From Chamaea fasciata (lineage: Eukaryota > Chordata > Aves > Passeriformes > Sylviidae), in NCBI GenBank assembly GCA_029207755.1, contig JARCOQ010000002.1:110843745-110907744 (forward strand): a stretch of 64,000 nucleotides of DNA, written 5' to 3'. Below, in pieces: positions 45,641 through 57,890 of this stretch (position 1 is its first letter; the number at the start of each line of letters is the position of its first letter). A model generated the notes under the pieces. The model did not search any database. It worked only from the letters and a program-made list of their open reading frames with translations, and had not been told where the DNA came from. The position numbers and the translations under genes were made by a program.

Positions 45641-48600
45641 AGGTTTAAGATGAAATGAATGGAGCATCTTACATGAAGCCATTCCACTCTGGATCATGCA
45701 TTAGTGGGAGTTTCAGAGGAGTTGAAGCCTTCTTGGATTTAAGCAGCTCACCTTATTTCTGCTGTCATGTTCTCATAATGAGTCAACCTCTTGGATAACA
45801 TCTCTATGTGTACACTGATGGTACAGGGAGATAGGGTCACCCCTAAATTCTCTGCATCCCTGAAAATGAGAGAAATGTGAGCAAGGAAAAGTCCATTGCA
45901 CAGCATGTGCTGCTACTTACTTACTTTGACTTGACATTGATGGATGCATTCAAGTATTTACAAGCTGCCTGATGAGATGACTCAGAGAAAGTTTGAAAGA
46001 AACAGCACGGCTGACACCCCTGCTTGAAGGGGGAGGAAGTGGGAGGGAAAGATTGCCTTGAGATCAGAGTTTGTGGTTTTTAAAAATGCTGCTGCTTCAC
46101 AAGCCCACTCTTTGTGCTGGAGTAATTATGTGGGTGTACTAGGGGGGGAAAAAAATAAAAGCAAAAAAAAAAAGCTAAGCAGCTTGAGAAAGGTCTGGCT
46201 GTGGGGAAACCCAAATTAAAAGATCTTGAAGAAGCAGAGCAGCTCAGTAGTCCTGGAGGAGGACATGCAAGCCACATTTGCAAGAGCCTGGAGAAGTTAC
46301 TGGGCCAGTCCTGGGAATTCTGGCGTGCAGGTCAGACATCCATGTGCAACAAGCCCACCTTTGCATCACCCTGCTGTAAAACTCCTCCCTGCTGGGGTTG
46401 TCCCCAGTCTGTGGCATTGCACGAGACATAGATCAGCTTATTTGTCCCAGAACTTGAAGACTGCTTTAGTCAAAGGTTTCTCTGACCACATGAGGATGTA
46501 AATAAGATTAGGGACTGGAGAGTCAAAAGGCTATTCAGAGCTCTTCCTTCCCTGGAGTTGTGTCCTGGTACTCACCAGCACCAAGCCCTCTTGCTTGGGG
46601 GAAGGTCAGAGCCATGGCAAGGCACAGAACAGCCATTCTGGAGATCATGTCTGTCATCACTGATTTTTTAATGAGCAAAGAGCAGAAAGAAATGTGCATC
46701 CTATTCCATGAATTACCATTTTTGAGCTGTTGGGCAGGAAATACCTGCAACAAGCTGGGAAGGCACTCCCAAAGGCCATTACATTTAACTCTTTCATTTT
46801 TCTAACAGTGTGTGTAGGTCACAAAACAATGGAATCTGGCTTTCTCCACAGTTCTAGATGGGAGTGGTGCACCTCCATGTGTTTTTAGAACACCTCCCCA
46901 TGTCCCAAGGTGGGGAAGTGCTCTTGTGAAGCCAGTATTGCATGGGAAGAGTGTGGTTAAATTTTGATCCTCATGACAGTCTTCATCAAGAAATCCTCAT
47001 CCTGTAACCATCATGGCAATAAGGACAAATTCCCTGAGCAATCAGATGGCACAGTTCCCCAGCATGGAGGAAGTGGAGGAAAAAGGCCATTTCACCTGCA
47101 GAGTCCTACCAGGGATTTAGTAACTTACCTTTGTACAAAGAAACCAACCATCTCAAGGATGTGAGCTATTTCTTGTATGCACTGCTGCTTTAACTCATCA
47201 GATAAACTCCTTTCAGAGTCCATTTCAGGCAGCTCTAAAAACAGTACAGGGATGTCTTGAGCATCCTTTGTCTGCAGCTCACACCCAGGTGATCTCCATG
47301 CCAGCTGTGGGGGCCTGGCTAGAGGTGCTGCTGTGGAAGTGGGATTTTGGTGTGGATCAGCCACCTCAGGACCCATCCAAAGGCATCCCTTAACTTGCAA
47401 AAGGAATGTGATATACTAGAATTATTCTCCACCCAAGGAAATATCACATACTACTATTTATATTCTTTTATATCCTCTAGGGGCTTGGGTAATTCTGGAT
47501 GCTTCCTGTTCCATAAAATAAAATTTTAAAATATTTTAAAATGGGGGAGAGACTAAGGAACTAATGGAAAATCCTAAAATGGCTGTCTCGTTCTGAAGAA
47601 ATCAGAGTATTTCCCTCCAAAGTTTTTTGTAAAAATCTCTAATTGCATTACAAGATATTCTGTTTCCTTGGAATTTTGTTTTTCTGTCAGACTTTGCTGA
47701 AAGGGATATTTTTCTTGTCAAATCTTGTGTAATTACAAAAGTAAAGGCACATTTTCCACTATGGTGGTGAAATTTCATTTGGAATGAAAGACATTAAAGA
47801 AATGTAGGTGTATTAATGTTGTTGAAAATAGCATTATGTAACAGACATTTGATGGACTTGCAGGTCTTTATTGGAGGTCAGATGCAGGTATTACTCATTC
47901 CCCAGTGCTCACAGAACTTGATGCCCCTTCAACACCAATGAAAAGACTCTAGTGGACTGCAAAGGGAACTGTTTTGGGACACTGGTACATCAACTTAACT
48001 CCTCCTTTCTTTTGGGAGTATAAAGGAGCAACACTCTGACTGGCAGAGTGCAGTGAGGAAATTTGCTTAATTGCTAAAGCAATAATGCTTAATACAAATC
48101 ATGACACACGAATAAAAGAACGGGAGAAAGGAGCCTCTAGCTGCATAACAAAAACGCTCTATGAGATTTAAAAATGTTCCCTTGCATGCATATATGCAGT
48201 GTTTTGTACAGTAACCATAAAAATGACATGTTTTATACCTTTCAAGCACAAGCAACCTGTTTTGACTTTGTAGCACTTGGTGAGTCATTAGAGAAACTGA
48301 TCTTACTAAAAGCTTTGCTATTTCTCTTGCTCTAACCGATATCCCTAAAAATAAAGGCTTGGGTAAGGTGCAAGCTGCAAAAACAAAATAATGTGCGTGT
48401 TAATTGTCTCCCCATCTTTGCAAGGTGTCCCTACCTGTGCAAGCTTGGACATCCAGCTTTGCCATCCAGGACAAGTCTTGGCTCCAGAGTTGCTCAGCTG
48501 AGGTGGAGCCCCTCTGGACACCGGTTAGGCTTCCTCCTTTGCTGCAAGTGTATGTGTAGGGGAAATCAGGTTATCTTTTTCTCACAGACTCAGACACTGG

Positions 48601-50261
48601 GTGATCTGGCGTAGCTGGTGTCCGTGATGACACCTGGCTGAGCTCACTCCACCTGCCCATCCACCACGTCTTGGCCATGACACTCCTGGGAACACTGAGC
48701 CTCTGGAGCTGCAGCTGCAGATCCAGGCACGGAGCCTGTCAGAAGTCCCTCGTCTCATCCCCTGCCTGGGACCTGCCCACTGGGCCCTTGTGCCCCACAG
48801 AGCCCCTGGTTTGTGCAATCCTGAGCCCTGGACACCACCCCAGCTGGTGCAGAACTTCCCTTTGCAGCTGAGCTCGGCATGGGGAACAGCAGAAATTAGA
48901 GCAAGAAGGCAGAGACACCAGAAAGCCTTTGCCTGTGATCACAGCATTGCTCTCCTTAACAACCAACCACCAGAAGTGAAAGCACTTTACAGGAGGAAAA
49001 GCAACAACTAAACTATAAATAAAGCACTGCATTCCTTCTCAGTGCATTTTTCCCCCTGAGCAATCAATTAATGTTTCTGCAACAAAGAGATTATCAACTC
49101 CTATGAGTGGGAAAGGAGGGGTCTGATGAGAGAGTGAGGGGGCTCTGCTGCACATGACACACTGCAGAGAGAAGCACCTCTCCTGCAAGATGCAGCACAT
49201 TGCATCTAACAAATGGAAGACATTCCTGCACTGAGGAATCGTCTTATCTCTGAATCCAAACATCTGTGAATTTTATTTACTTTTTTTTTTTTTGAAGGCT
49301 GAACGAGCAGCTATGTGTGCAGAGAGGCAGCAGGGTATTCATTTGCTTCGTTGTTCATGCCTTCAATCTTCCTCTGGCTGGTTGTGAACAGTACTTTGCT
49401 GCTGAGTATCAGTGGATTCTTTCATGGTATCTGAAAGCTTGTCAATAAAAATAACTGCAACAAGAAAAGAACAGCTTTCCTATCGTGCAGCACTTTCAAG
49501 TTATCTCTTGATAGCAAGCGGTCAGATGTCACCACTATAAAACCACAGTTTTCTGGGATAATGTATAACCCGAACAATAAATCCAGTATTGTACTCCTAG
49601 TCTTTCACATCAGATATGCAGGGTCTAGTGTCACTGCTTTTCCCTTCAGTTTAACCAGGGTTGGTCTGTCTGCTCAAGCTGCATGTTCTTCTGACTCCTA
49701 CTCCTTTCTAAAACTAACCCACTTCATCTGCTGCCTGAATAAAAAGCTTCACGTTAGTCACGACATCTTCCTGCACTGTTTTATTCACAAAGTTTGACAG
49801 AAAAATACATGTTATGAAACCGGCTTTTAATGCTTGATGGAAATAGGTCCGAACCTGCCTGGGCAGCTGTGCTGTGAAAACTGAAGGCAGCATTAAGAGC
49901 TTTAGTCGATTTTCACCTGCTTGATGTGTTGCCAAGCTTGGGTCACTCACTGATCAGACCAAAGACCATCAAGCTGGGCGGACCAGAGGCTCTTCAAAAC
50001 CAACCTTTGACAGTGGTCAGTAGTAGGTGTGTCAAGGCAGAGGAGGACAAATAAATTGTGGTGGAAACCATGTTGATTCCTCATCCTGCTGCCTCAAGCC
50101 AGATGTGCTCACAGTTTTAGTAGCTCAGGTAGCGTTTTTCTTTTTGTGTTTTGGTCATCTTATGAAGCAATTCAGACTTTCCAATCCATAGTGACCTATG
50201 AATAAAACATATCCAGTGATCTATCAATGCCTAAATCACTTTCTTAATTTGGTTCAGATCT

Positions 50262-50432
50262 TCAGTCTGATAACACTCGAAGAGGTTGCCCAGAGAGGCT
50301 GTAGGATTTGCATCCTACATTCAAAATCAAGGAAGACAAATCCTGAGCTAAGCTGGCCATGCTCAGAGAGAGGTTTGGACCAGACTATGTCCAGGGCTCA
50401 CTTTCAACCTAAATCATCCTGTTTTAGTAGCT
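50262..50432 (+). mobile_element. Diverged CR1 3' end
   Basis: Diagnostic CR1 words in + orientation are GAAGAGGTTGCCCAGAGAGG near 50279, followed by CTGTAGGATTTGCATCCTAC, ATTCAAAATCAAGGAAGACA near 50319, TCCTGAGCTAAGCTGG near 50340, GGTTTGGACCAGACTATGTC near 50371, and CTTTCAACCTAAATCATCCTG near 50402, matching the usual CCTTCCAACCTAAACCATTC end. It is more diverged than the other copies and has no coding part. Confidence 0.75.
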
Positions 50433-52562
50433 TGTCAGGGTGTTCTCCCCCCGCCTTTCTAGCAAGTAATAGTGAAACACTTCTTTCTTCACTTTCTTCT
50501 TACCCATCAACCACATCACTGATGATCCCATGAGGGACCTCAAATCAACAGCCCCTCTCTGGCCTTGCCAGGTCTCTTTTCCAGGGTCCAGAGTGATTAT
50601 TCTGTTTTGCCTCTCCCCTTATAAAAGGGTGAGGTGCCCTGTACCTTCACTCATCCTTGCTGCCCTTCTCTCAACCTTGATTAACTCAACTTCATCCCTT
50701 CTAAGGGAGGGAGGAAGGACCAGAACTCCTTGCAGAGTTTAAGAGGTGAACAAATCTGGCACTTTCTACTGTGGGAAAAATGGTATATCCAGATTAATGG
50801 ATAAACTTCTCCTAAAAACCCTAGTCAACACTGGGTCTGGTCAACTTTGCAGAGCAATGTAACAGCATTTTCTCCACAGTACTCTCAGACTTCTTATTAC
50901 TCTCTCCTTAAGTAATTCTTGACTGTAATCCCATCTTACAGCATCCTCACTCCTCTCCTTTCTCCTCTTCATTCTTGCATTTCCCCAGCAGTCAGGCAAC
51001 ACTGGTGTTTGTGGGGCTCTAGGGAAGCCAGGCAGTCTCAGCAGGAGCTTCCATCACACCAGGAAGGGAAAGGCTTGAAGGGAAAGGCTGTGGCTCCTTG
51101 GCAGCCTCAGTCACTGGGTCTTCTGGCCACCACAGCCACTTCTGCTGTCCTGTCCCATCTCCTTGACCCTCTTCTGCAGCACCTTGAGGCACCTTGAGTG
51201 TCCTGCCACACTTCAGAGCTTTCCTTATCTCCACAAACAAAAGGGCACAAGTAGCTTTCTTCCACGTTAACACCTTAAAATGGCTCTACAAAGGAACAGA
51301 GAACATCTGGCTCAGTGCAGGGAATGGAGGGAATAGATTGACGCTGAGGGAGAGGGGCAGATGACGGCACTGCACCACAGAGGCAGCTGTTACATCAGCT
51401 GAGGCTGCTGTGGGACTGCAGCTGTGCTCACACTTCTCAGAGAGGAGCCCCTGGAAGCTCAGAGCCTGAGGAAGGAAGCTGCTAATGAGCATCTTTCCTT
51501 CTTCCCTTTCTCACATGCAAAAGTACAAATCTTTTAATGGCAAAGGATAATAACTCTAAGATGTTGTGATTACACCATACTTGTTTTTTTCCCCCAGCAA
51601 ATCTTTGTTGGCTTTACATAAAGTCTGTCCTCACACACAAGGCTGTGTGAGGTATCTAACATTGAAAGCAGAAGGTTGTCTTACAGAGAAATAAGGTGAA
51701 GTTCGGGGATGTAAAACTCCGTGATTAAATTCATGCAGTCTGTTAGGAGCAGTCAAGAAACAGGACTTAAAGGCCTGTCTCAGACTTCATTAATGTCTTT
51801 AACCACTAGAAAAGTGTTTGTACAGAAGGAAGCATTTCTCCATGTAATACTGCTGGGGAAGAGATTGAGGAAAAGCTTGATGCATGTCTGAGGGAGACAC
51901 CTAATTTCTTTTCATGGTTTTCAGGTATCTTATCAATAGCCTAATCTTTTAGTATCCAGAGCCTTACTTTAAATTTCCCACTCCTAAGTAGGATGACTCA
52001 AGTTAGATGCCCTCACACAGGGCACAAAAACAATTTTCTGTCTGGGTCAGACTATTCCTCTTTTACACATTTCTCTTCTGAAATCCCTCCAGACTTCTCT
52101 TCAGATTTCTCTTCAGAAATCCGAAGACGATAAGCCCTGCTCTTCTAATAGTGATGGGACATCCTCCTCCCAGCCAAGGGCCTCTGCTCTCCAGCTATGG
52201 CCCCTGCTGGCAATCTTCATGGGCTTGAGTGAGGAAAGCCTTTCAAAATTTTAATACATCTATCCCTGTCCAGGAAGACACTGGAGTCAGGAACATTTGA
52301 ATTCACTTGCAAACCCCCTGTACTGCCAGTGAACTTTTGCCGAAAATGAGTGTCATACCCACAAGGGCAGCAAAGCAGGGTAAGTGTAACATAACTAGTG
52401 GGACTTTTATGTTTGGCTAAAGTTTTAAATAGTCCATATTTTTATATCATATTACTTCAAAAATGATATTTGTTCATGTAATTAGAGACTATACTGTCCC
52501 AAAGCAGCCAAATTGAGACTCTGTGTGCGACACGAATGTTGTTGTTTCCTGGTATCTGCTTA
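50433..52562. other. Unique noncoding stretch
   Basis: No gene is recognised. Pyrimidine-rich words are common on the + strand from 50.45 to 50.98 kb. At about 52066-52122 the word TTTCTCTTC recurs three times with flanking CAGA/GAAATCC, a small imperfect local duplication. A 92-codon + frame at 50919-51197 has no domain. Confidence 0.5.
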
Positions 52563-52563
52563 A

Positions 52564-53019
52564 AATATATTCCTAATGCATTCTTTTACAAGTTTATTTC
52601 CCCCATCTCCTTCAATATTCCAACATATTTTAAAAGGAAAAAAAAAAATGGTGAAGAGAGAAAAAGATAAAGATAAATTTCTATCAAAGAAAATCCTATG
52701 TATCTCTAAGGAGAAGGTTTTTTCTGCAAACTCTAGGAGTTACAACCACAACAAGACAACATCAGCAACAACCATTTCTAGATTTGCAGAACCTGATCAC
52801 AGTCTGAACTGCCATCAGGAACTTAGACTGTCCCACCAAACACTTTCCACCAGTCAGTCTCCAAGTGAATTAAGAAGGAAGGCAAGTACTACTGAACAAT
52901 TTCACAGTCACAAAAAGGTACTGGTTCCTAAAAAATTGAAAGGAGATACCTTGAGGACAGAGGTCAGCAGCAGTAAAGTCATGGAAGAGCACAAGGCTCG
53001 CTTAAATCCCAAACTATGA
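52564..53019 (+). CDS. Unrecognised Lys/Ser/Thr-rich open frame, possible exon
   Basis: An open frame follows the in-frame stop just upstream (TAA ending near 52563). The first methionine is at 52576; a second, at 52648, would give about 123 residues ending HKARLNPKL before TGA. The predicted peptide is basic and rich in Lys, Ser and Thr, with no signal peptide, membrane segment or domain I recognise. It opens with KREKDKDKFLSKK and later has RRKASTTEQFHSHKK. The look is that of a disordered protein tail. The sequence before it (CCCCATCTCCTTCAATATTC ... TTTTAAAAG) is a weak splice-acceptor candidate at about 52636, which suits a terminal exon. No neighbouring exon was found. Alternatives are a retrocopy or chance. 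It differs from other frames here in having no long overlapping minus-strand frame. Confidence 0.22.
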   Translation, partial: NIFLMHSFTSLFPPSPSIFQHILKGKKKMVKREKDKDKFLSKKILCISKEKVFSANSRSYNHNKTTSATTISRFAEPDHSLNCHQELRLSHQTLSTSQSPSELRRKASTTEQFHSHKKVLVPKKLKGDTLRTEVSSSKVMEEHKARLNPKL

Positions 53020-56000
53020 TGATGGCTCCCATCACTCCTCCAAAATGACCAGACAATGACAAATCAGATTTCAGTTTCGTTTTGATTTCAGGCTGTCCTC
53101 ATGTGACTGCATTTTGCACCTCCTGTAAGAAAAAGCAAGAGCTTCCCTTGGGCTGTCCCAGAAAGGCCTTGTCCTGAAGCTGTTGCAGGGAAGACAGCTG
53201 TAGAAACTGTTTTTCTATGACAAGCACACAATGTGCAGAGCAGCACATTTGGCTCCAGAGCCCAGTGAAAAGGCAGGATGCGGGAATTGCCTCCCACTCT
53301 GGCCATGAACCCAGAACCACATCCTCTCTCTCAGGGATGACCCACTGTTTTTTCCTCTGCTGCCTACTACAGACCAAGAGGATGGTGCATATCCCACTCA
53401 AGCCTGAAGGGGATTGTTTACCCTGTCATGAATACCACGCCTGGGTGAAATGGAACTTTATAGCAGCCCACAATTAGTCAAACCCCAGCCTCTGTAACCA
53501 GAGTGCAGAGATGCACTCCTGCTCATCCCATCCTCCTGCCTCTGGTAGCTCAACCATGTGCTCTCCAAAACAAAAAAATACGACTGCAACCACTTCCCTG
53601 ACACTCTTGTTTTTAACAATGGTCTTTTCATATCCCCCATATTAAATCTGATGAGATGGCTTTGCTTAAACCTGTATACTCACATACATATTTTCATGCT
53701 GAGACAACCTTTAAAAAGCTCAGTCCTGACCAGCTGAACAATTTCTATCCAGCAGGCATTGCTCAGGTGGGTTCACAAACCTTGAAAGGAGTTACCTGGA
53801 TACCTTTCATCATTATAGCAGCATCCCCAGTACACAACTGGAGTTCTAACAGCACTGTGATCATTCCCATCTTCCCATATCAGCAATCCCACTAAAGCCC
53901 AGGGTAGATCTGCCCTAGGGGAGGATTTGGTGGGTATTCAATACCACCAGCATTCAGTGAGCGGCTTATGCAAGTTCTGGGGGGGGCTCAATTTCTACAG
54001 TGAGCACTGCTCCCCCTAAAACAAGACAAAACTCTGTGAAGAACAAGCCTTCTTACAGCTGTGATGGAGTCGTGCTCTCATCTATTCCAGCAAAAGGATG
54101 AAGCCCACAACAGTCATAGTTGACAGTATAAATTAACCCTCTTAATATTTGCCTTGCAGTTTAATCTCAATCGCCACTAACCTACATTTGTTTGAAAACA
54201 ATCAACTGGTGTCTATTTCAATAGTGGTTGTGTATGCTCTAGAATCAATTTTCCCTGTTTGTACTCTCTTCTGTGCCTTCACGACTTTAATCACCTTATT
54301 AAAAAATGTGCAAGAACTATAAATATGAGAAAAAGCAAAGCTTTCAGCCATGAGACTGAGTGGAGACATGTATATCAGTGAACACATTTCCTGAGTAATA
54401 GCACACTACACAGTTCGTAAAACGCAATTATGCTGTAGCAACTCTTATCAGGAAACATATTTACGCTGATTTCTTGTAGCAATAGATCAAAGACCTATAT
54501 CTGTATTTAGTTGTACAGTAGTTTCTTACATAAATAAGCAAATTGTCTTCCTTTTTCTGAATAATTTCCTACTAATGGACAGCAGTTTTCCTGACATAGA
54601 TGCTTTGCAAAGATTAATTTTTGAAGGCTAAAACTGGTGCCTGAATTTAAAATCACTCATGGTAGGAAAATTGCAGATGTGTGAAACAGTGGCTGTCTGG
54701 AGAGGAAAAAAGAAGCAGTACACACAATGAGGCCACCACCCTGAGAAGACATGAACAGGTGGCCTTGTCACAGAAATAGAGATTTTTTTTTTCTCCTGTC
54801 TATTTTCTCCTTTGTCTCTACCCACCCACAAAACTGTCTAGAAAAGTTTAACTAATAGTCATCCAGAAGTGGAGGACTAAGGAGCATGCAAGGCTCACAA
54901 ATCCTGGCTCCTATTCCTTTAGTAACCAGGGGTGTATGGAATTTACTTCCCAACTATCCAACCAGGCTTCCATTGAGACAAGGCCTCCAGTAGAGCTGAG
55001 CAGATGATGGTGACTCCTTTGGGGGGGAGGTGGGGGGAGGATTTTAAATGTATTGTTTTCATTCTACTTTTAAAAACCATTCCTGGCTCTGTAAGGGCTC
55101 TACAAATGGGACACGTCACCTCTGGGACACATCAATCTGAGGATTGCTTGCCTCCATTCAGCCCTGCTCATTTAAGAAATTTCTGCTTTGGAAATTTCTA
55201 TAAAATATCTCTTTTTTTTTTTTAATGTGGACTTGTTAAAAAATAGAGAATCTTATGGAAATATAGATATTAAAATGAAACCTTTGGTACAAAAACCAGC
55301 TTGTGCCACTCTAGGAGACAATGTGTCAAGGCTGCTGGAGCTGATATAGGGGTTTCAGTTTCACGATTATGTGGTCTCCTCTCCAGTGTCATTTGATAGA
55401 AAGGAAAAGGCATCTTATCCAAGCCCACCCACTGGAGAAGTTTCCACTTCTATTAATAAAAAAAAACCTTGGCTCAGGAGCAAGCATCTGAGTGTCCCTC
55501 ATCCTAGAGCAGCGCTCAAACCCACACAGGCATCTCTTGGAGATGCTTGTGCTTACAAGCAACTCATATGGCCAGACCCATTTAAGGAGACCCATCACAG
55601 AGCGGTTGATGGAGTAGTGTCAGGGGAATCCCTCCTCGAGTGAGAAACCCAGATCAAGCCCATGAAGGGTTTAAATCTGTTTCTCCAATAACCCCATTGT
55701 GAAAAACAAGCACCTAGCCCTGAACAAACTTGCTCTTTTCCCTATTTGGAGAATACCCTTAGAGTTCTGCTTCATGCCAGAGCAGCATGGAAATATTACC
55801 CAGACAACACTGCTGCCTAAATTTTTTTAAACTGGCATCTAGTTACACTTGGATTTCCTTAGACAAATGTGAAACCAGGTTGGCAAAATGACAAATCTTG
55901 CATTATCTTGCAATAATTACAGTTCTTTCTTTAAAGCTAACCCAAAAATGCAGGTCATTTATTTGTGATAACTCCTCTTTTGGGCAAGGAGTTTTCTATG

Positions 56001-57429
56001 TCTGGCACAGTTTTCATTTAGGTGGAAAAATAGGTTGCTTAACTTGTTTAAATTATTAACAAGGAGAAAGAAAGTAACCAGTGCAAGTCCACATTGGGCA
56101 GGAATCTTGTGGAATTGAAAGAGTCTTACATGCCAGCAAAACCAAAAGATCACCTGCAAGCTCCACAACCCCCTAAACCCAACCAGTCTGTGGTTATTAT
56201 GGGGAAAGACACAATACATTTATTATTGAATTGCTTGTGGAGGTTGATCTGTGTCAGCAGACACTGCCATATGTGGCTGGCTGCCCTGTCATTTCCTACA
56301 GAGTTGCTCACAAGGCTCCAAATGACACTCAGGGAATTGTTCAGGAGAGCATCACACGTGTCCCATTAATTCCAAGAGGAGACGTGTCACTGCACCGCAC
56401 TTTTTTAGAAATCTTCCATCATTACTTACATTGTCTAAGTATTTTGCATTTTCATGAGTGATGAACACCGAAGTAGAATAAAAACTGATTATGGTTAATA
56501 CCTGAGCTTGCAGAATGTTTTAAGAAGTCAATTTTACTTGTAAGAAGGAAAGAAACTGCTGAAGGCAGCCATGCTTCGGATGAAGAGTAGGTTATATCTG
56601 TACCTACCTATATCAAGTGAAATTCCCTTCTAGCATTGCTCTGGGAGAAAGGTTGGTTTGAGAGGTTGGCTTATTGACTGATTGTTTCCTCTAGCCCAGG
56701 ATATTTCAATATTTGCATGATGGACCCAGAAACATATAACCTGGAGGGACAGGAGTAATTTCTTATTTCAGGGGTCCTGCAGCCAGAGAGAAGCACTGAA
56801 GAACAGTTGACACAGAAATCAAATCATTTGACTCCATTTCTCTGTGAATAAGGAAAGGCAAATATGCTGGAAAATGTGGGCCAGTGGATTTAAGGAAGTG
56901 GAAAACAATGAAAATATTTTAGACTTGGTTTAAAAACACTTGCCAAGTGGTTTTGGTTTAAAAAGAGAAAGCAGCCACTTTAGCTGATCAGCATATACAA
57001 ACCAGGCTGTCTGGCCATGCTCCCTTCATGCAACAACTCATACTAGTCTTTACTATTGTTATTGTTAACTTGACTAAAGATATTTTTTGGGAAAAAAGAA
57101 TCCCAACTACCAGAACATTAAAAAAGTATTAGTTACTGCTTTTGATCAAAAAAAGAGGTGATGTTTAAATGATCTGTTATTCCATATGTGCTTTGAAAGG
57201 TGTTGATGTGAGTTAGCCAATGCGTTTTGAAAGCACCATCTTTTATTTTCTCGGTCCACATACGTCCTGTGGGAATTAATGAAAGAGAAAGGTAGAATCC
57301 CAAGGCGTTGAAATATAAGCCAATGGATGCTGATGGATCTAGTGGTCCCTAAGAGACCACTGTTGACCACACTGGCTGTGTATGGCTTAAGCTTCCTAAC
57401 ACTGAAATTATGGTGAATAACAGGGTCTG
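53020..57429. other. Unique noncoding stretch
   Basis: No gene is supported. Overlapping minus-strand frames at 53088-53401 (60 to 100 codons) have no domain. G-rich GGGGGGGAGGTGGGGGGAGG occurs at about 55020-55040 and is a plausible G-quadruplex on the + strand. A run of 12 T lies at 55212-55223. The rest is ordinary unique DNA. Confidence 0.5.
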
Positions 57430-57890
57430 TGATGTGCTGAGCTAAATAATGTCAGGGAAACTGCAGCCTTTTTCGGAGAGCAGCACCCAGCATTTGTAGT
57501 AACCGGGTTGTTCATTTAACATGTACTGGCTTACTAAGTAAAGTAAATTAAAGGCTGAGGTGGCAACAACGATAAGCAGCAAATTTGTTTGTTCAGTAGG
57601 GAGCTGAAACGTGTCGGCTCGTGCTTTGATCACGTTAAATTGAGAGGTTTCAAAGTGCACACAGGAAATGCTCCAACAGATTAACTTTGTCCCTGGAGGT
57701 TTGTCCCAGTCACTTTTCAGCCTTCTGCACTCTGTTATCTGTTTCAGCAATCCCGTAACTTTAACCTCAGAGAATCCACAGAGAAAAGTGACAGTGTTAA
57801 AGGTCAAGGGTTGACTTCTAGGGTGATGGGCATAAAGTCTTGGTCTTAAGAGACAGGCGATTGGGCAGATTTTGGTTCTTAACAAAAAGA
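57430..57890. promoter_or_regulatory. Candidate conserved noncoding element
   Basis: A repeat-free block has unusually even base composition, retained CpGs (TTTTCGGAG, AACCGGGTTG, AACGATAAG, AACGTGTCGGCTCGTG, ATCACGTTAAAT, ATCCCGTAAC) and an open minus frame of 147 codons with no domain. Its 3' part holds AGGTCAAGGGTTGACTT (57801-57817), a nuclear-receptor-like arrangement. CpG density and length make this one of the better enhancer candidates. A lost exon is less likely, given no protein family match. Confidence 0.33.

Larger units (their letters stand above)
40796..50261. other. Long unique noncoding stretch
   Basis: No gene, CR1 copy or array is recognised over about 9.5 kb, apart from the two candidate regulatory blocks listed separately. 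Contents of note are a purine-rich + strand patch (about 41.15-41.32 kb, GGAAG and AGAAG words), G and A runs at 46141-46173, a TA patch near 44360-44372, and a run of 13 T at 49281-49293. Frames up to about 123 codons (43031-43402 minus, 42543-42902 minus) lack domains. The 48.4-48.9 kb part is GC-richer with overlapping frames on both strands. Confidence 0.5.

Noticed and set aside
57442..57885. Minus-strand frame of 147 codons
   Set aside because: No protein family is recognised. The block is better explained as slowly evolving noncoding DNA with few stops.
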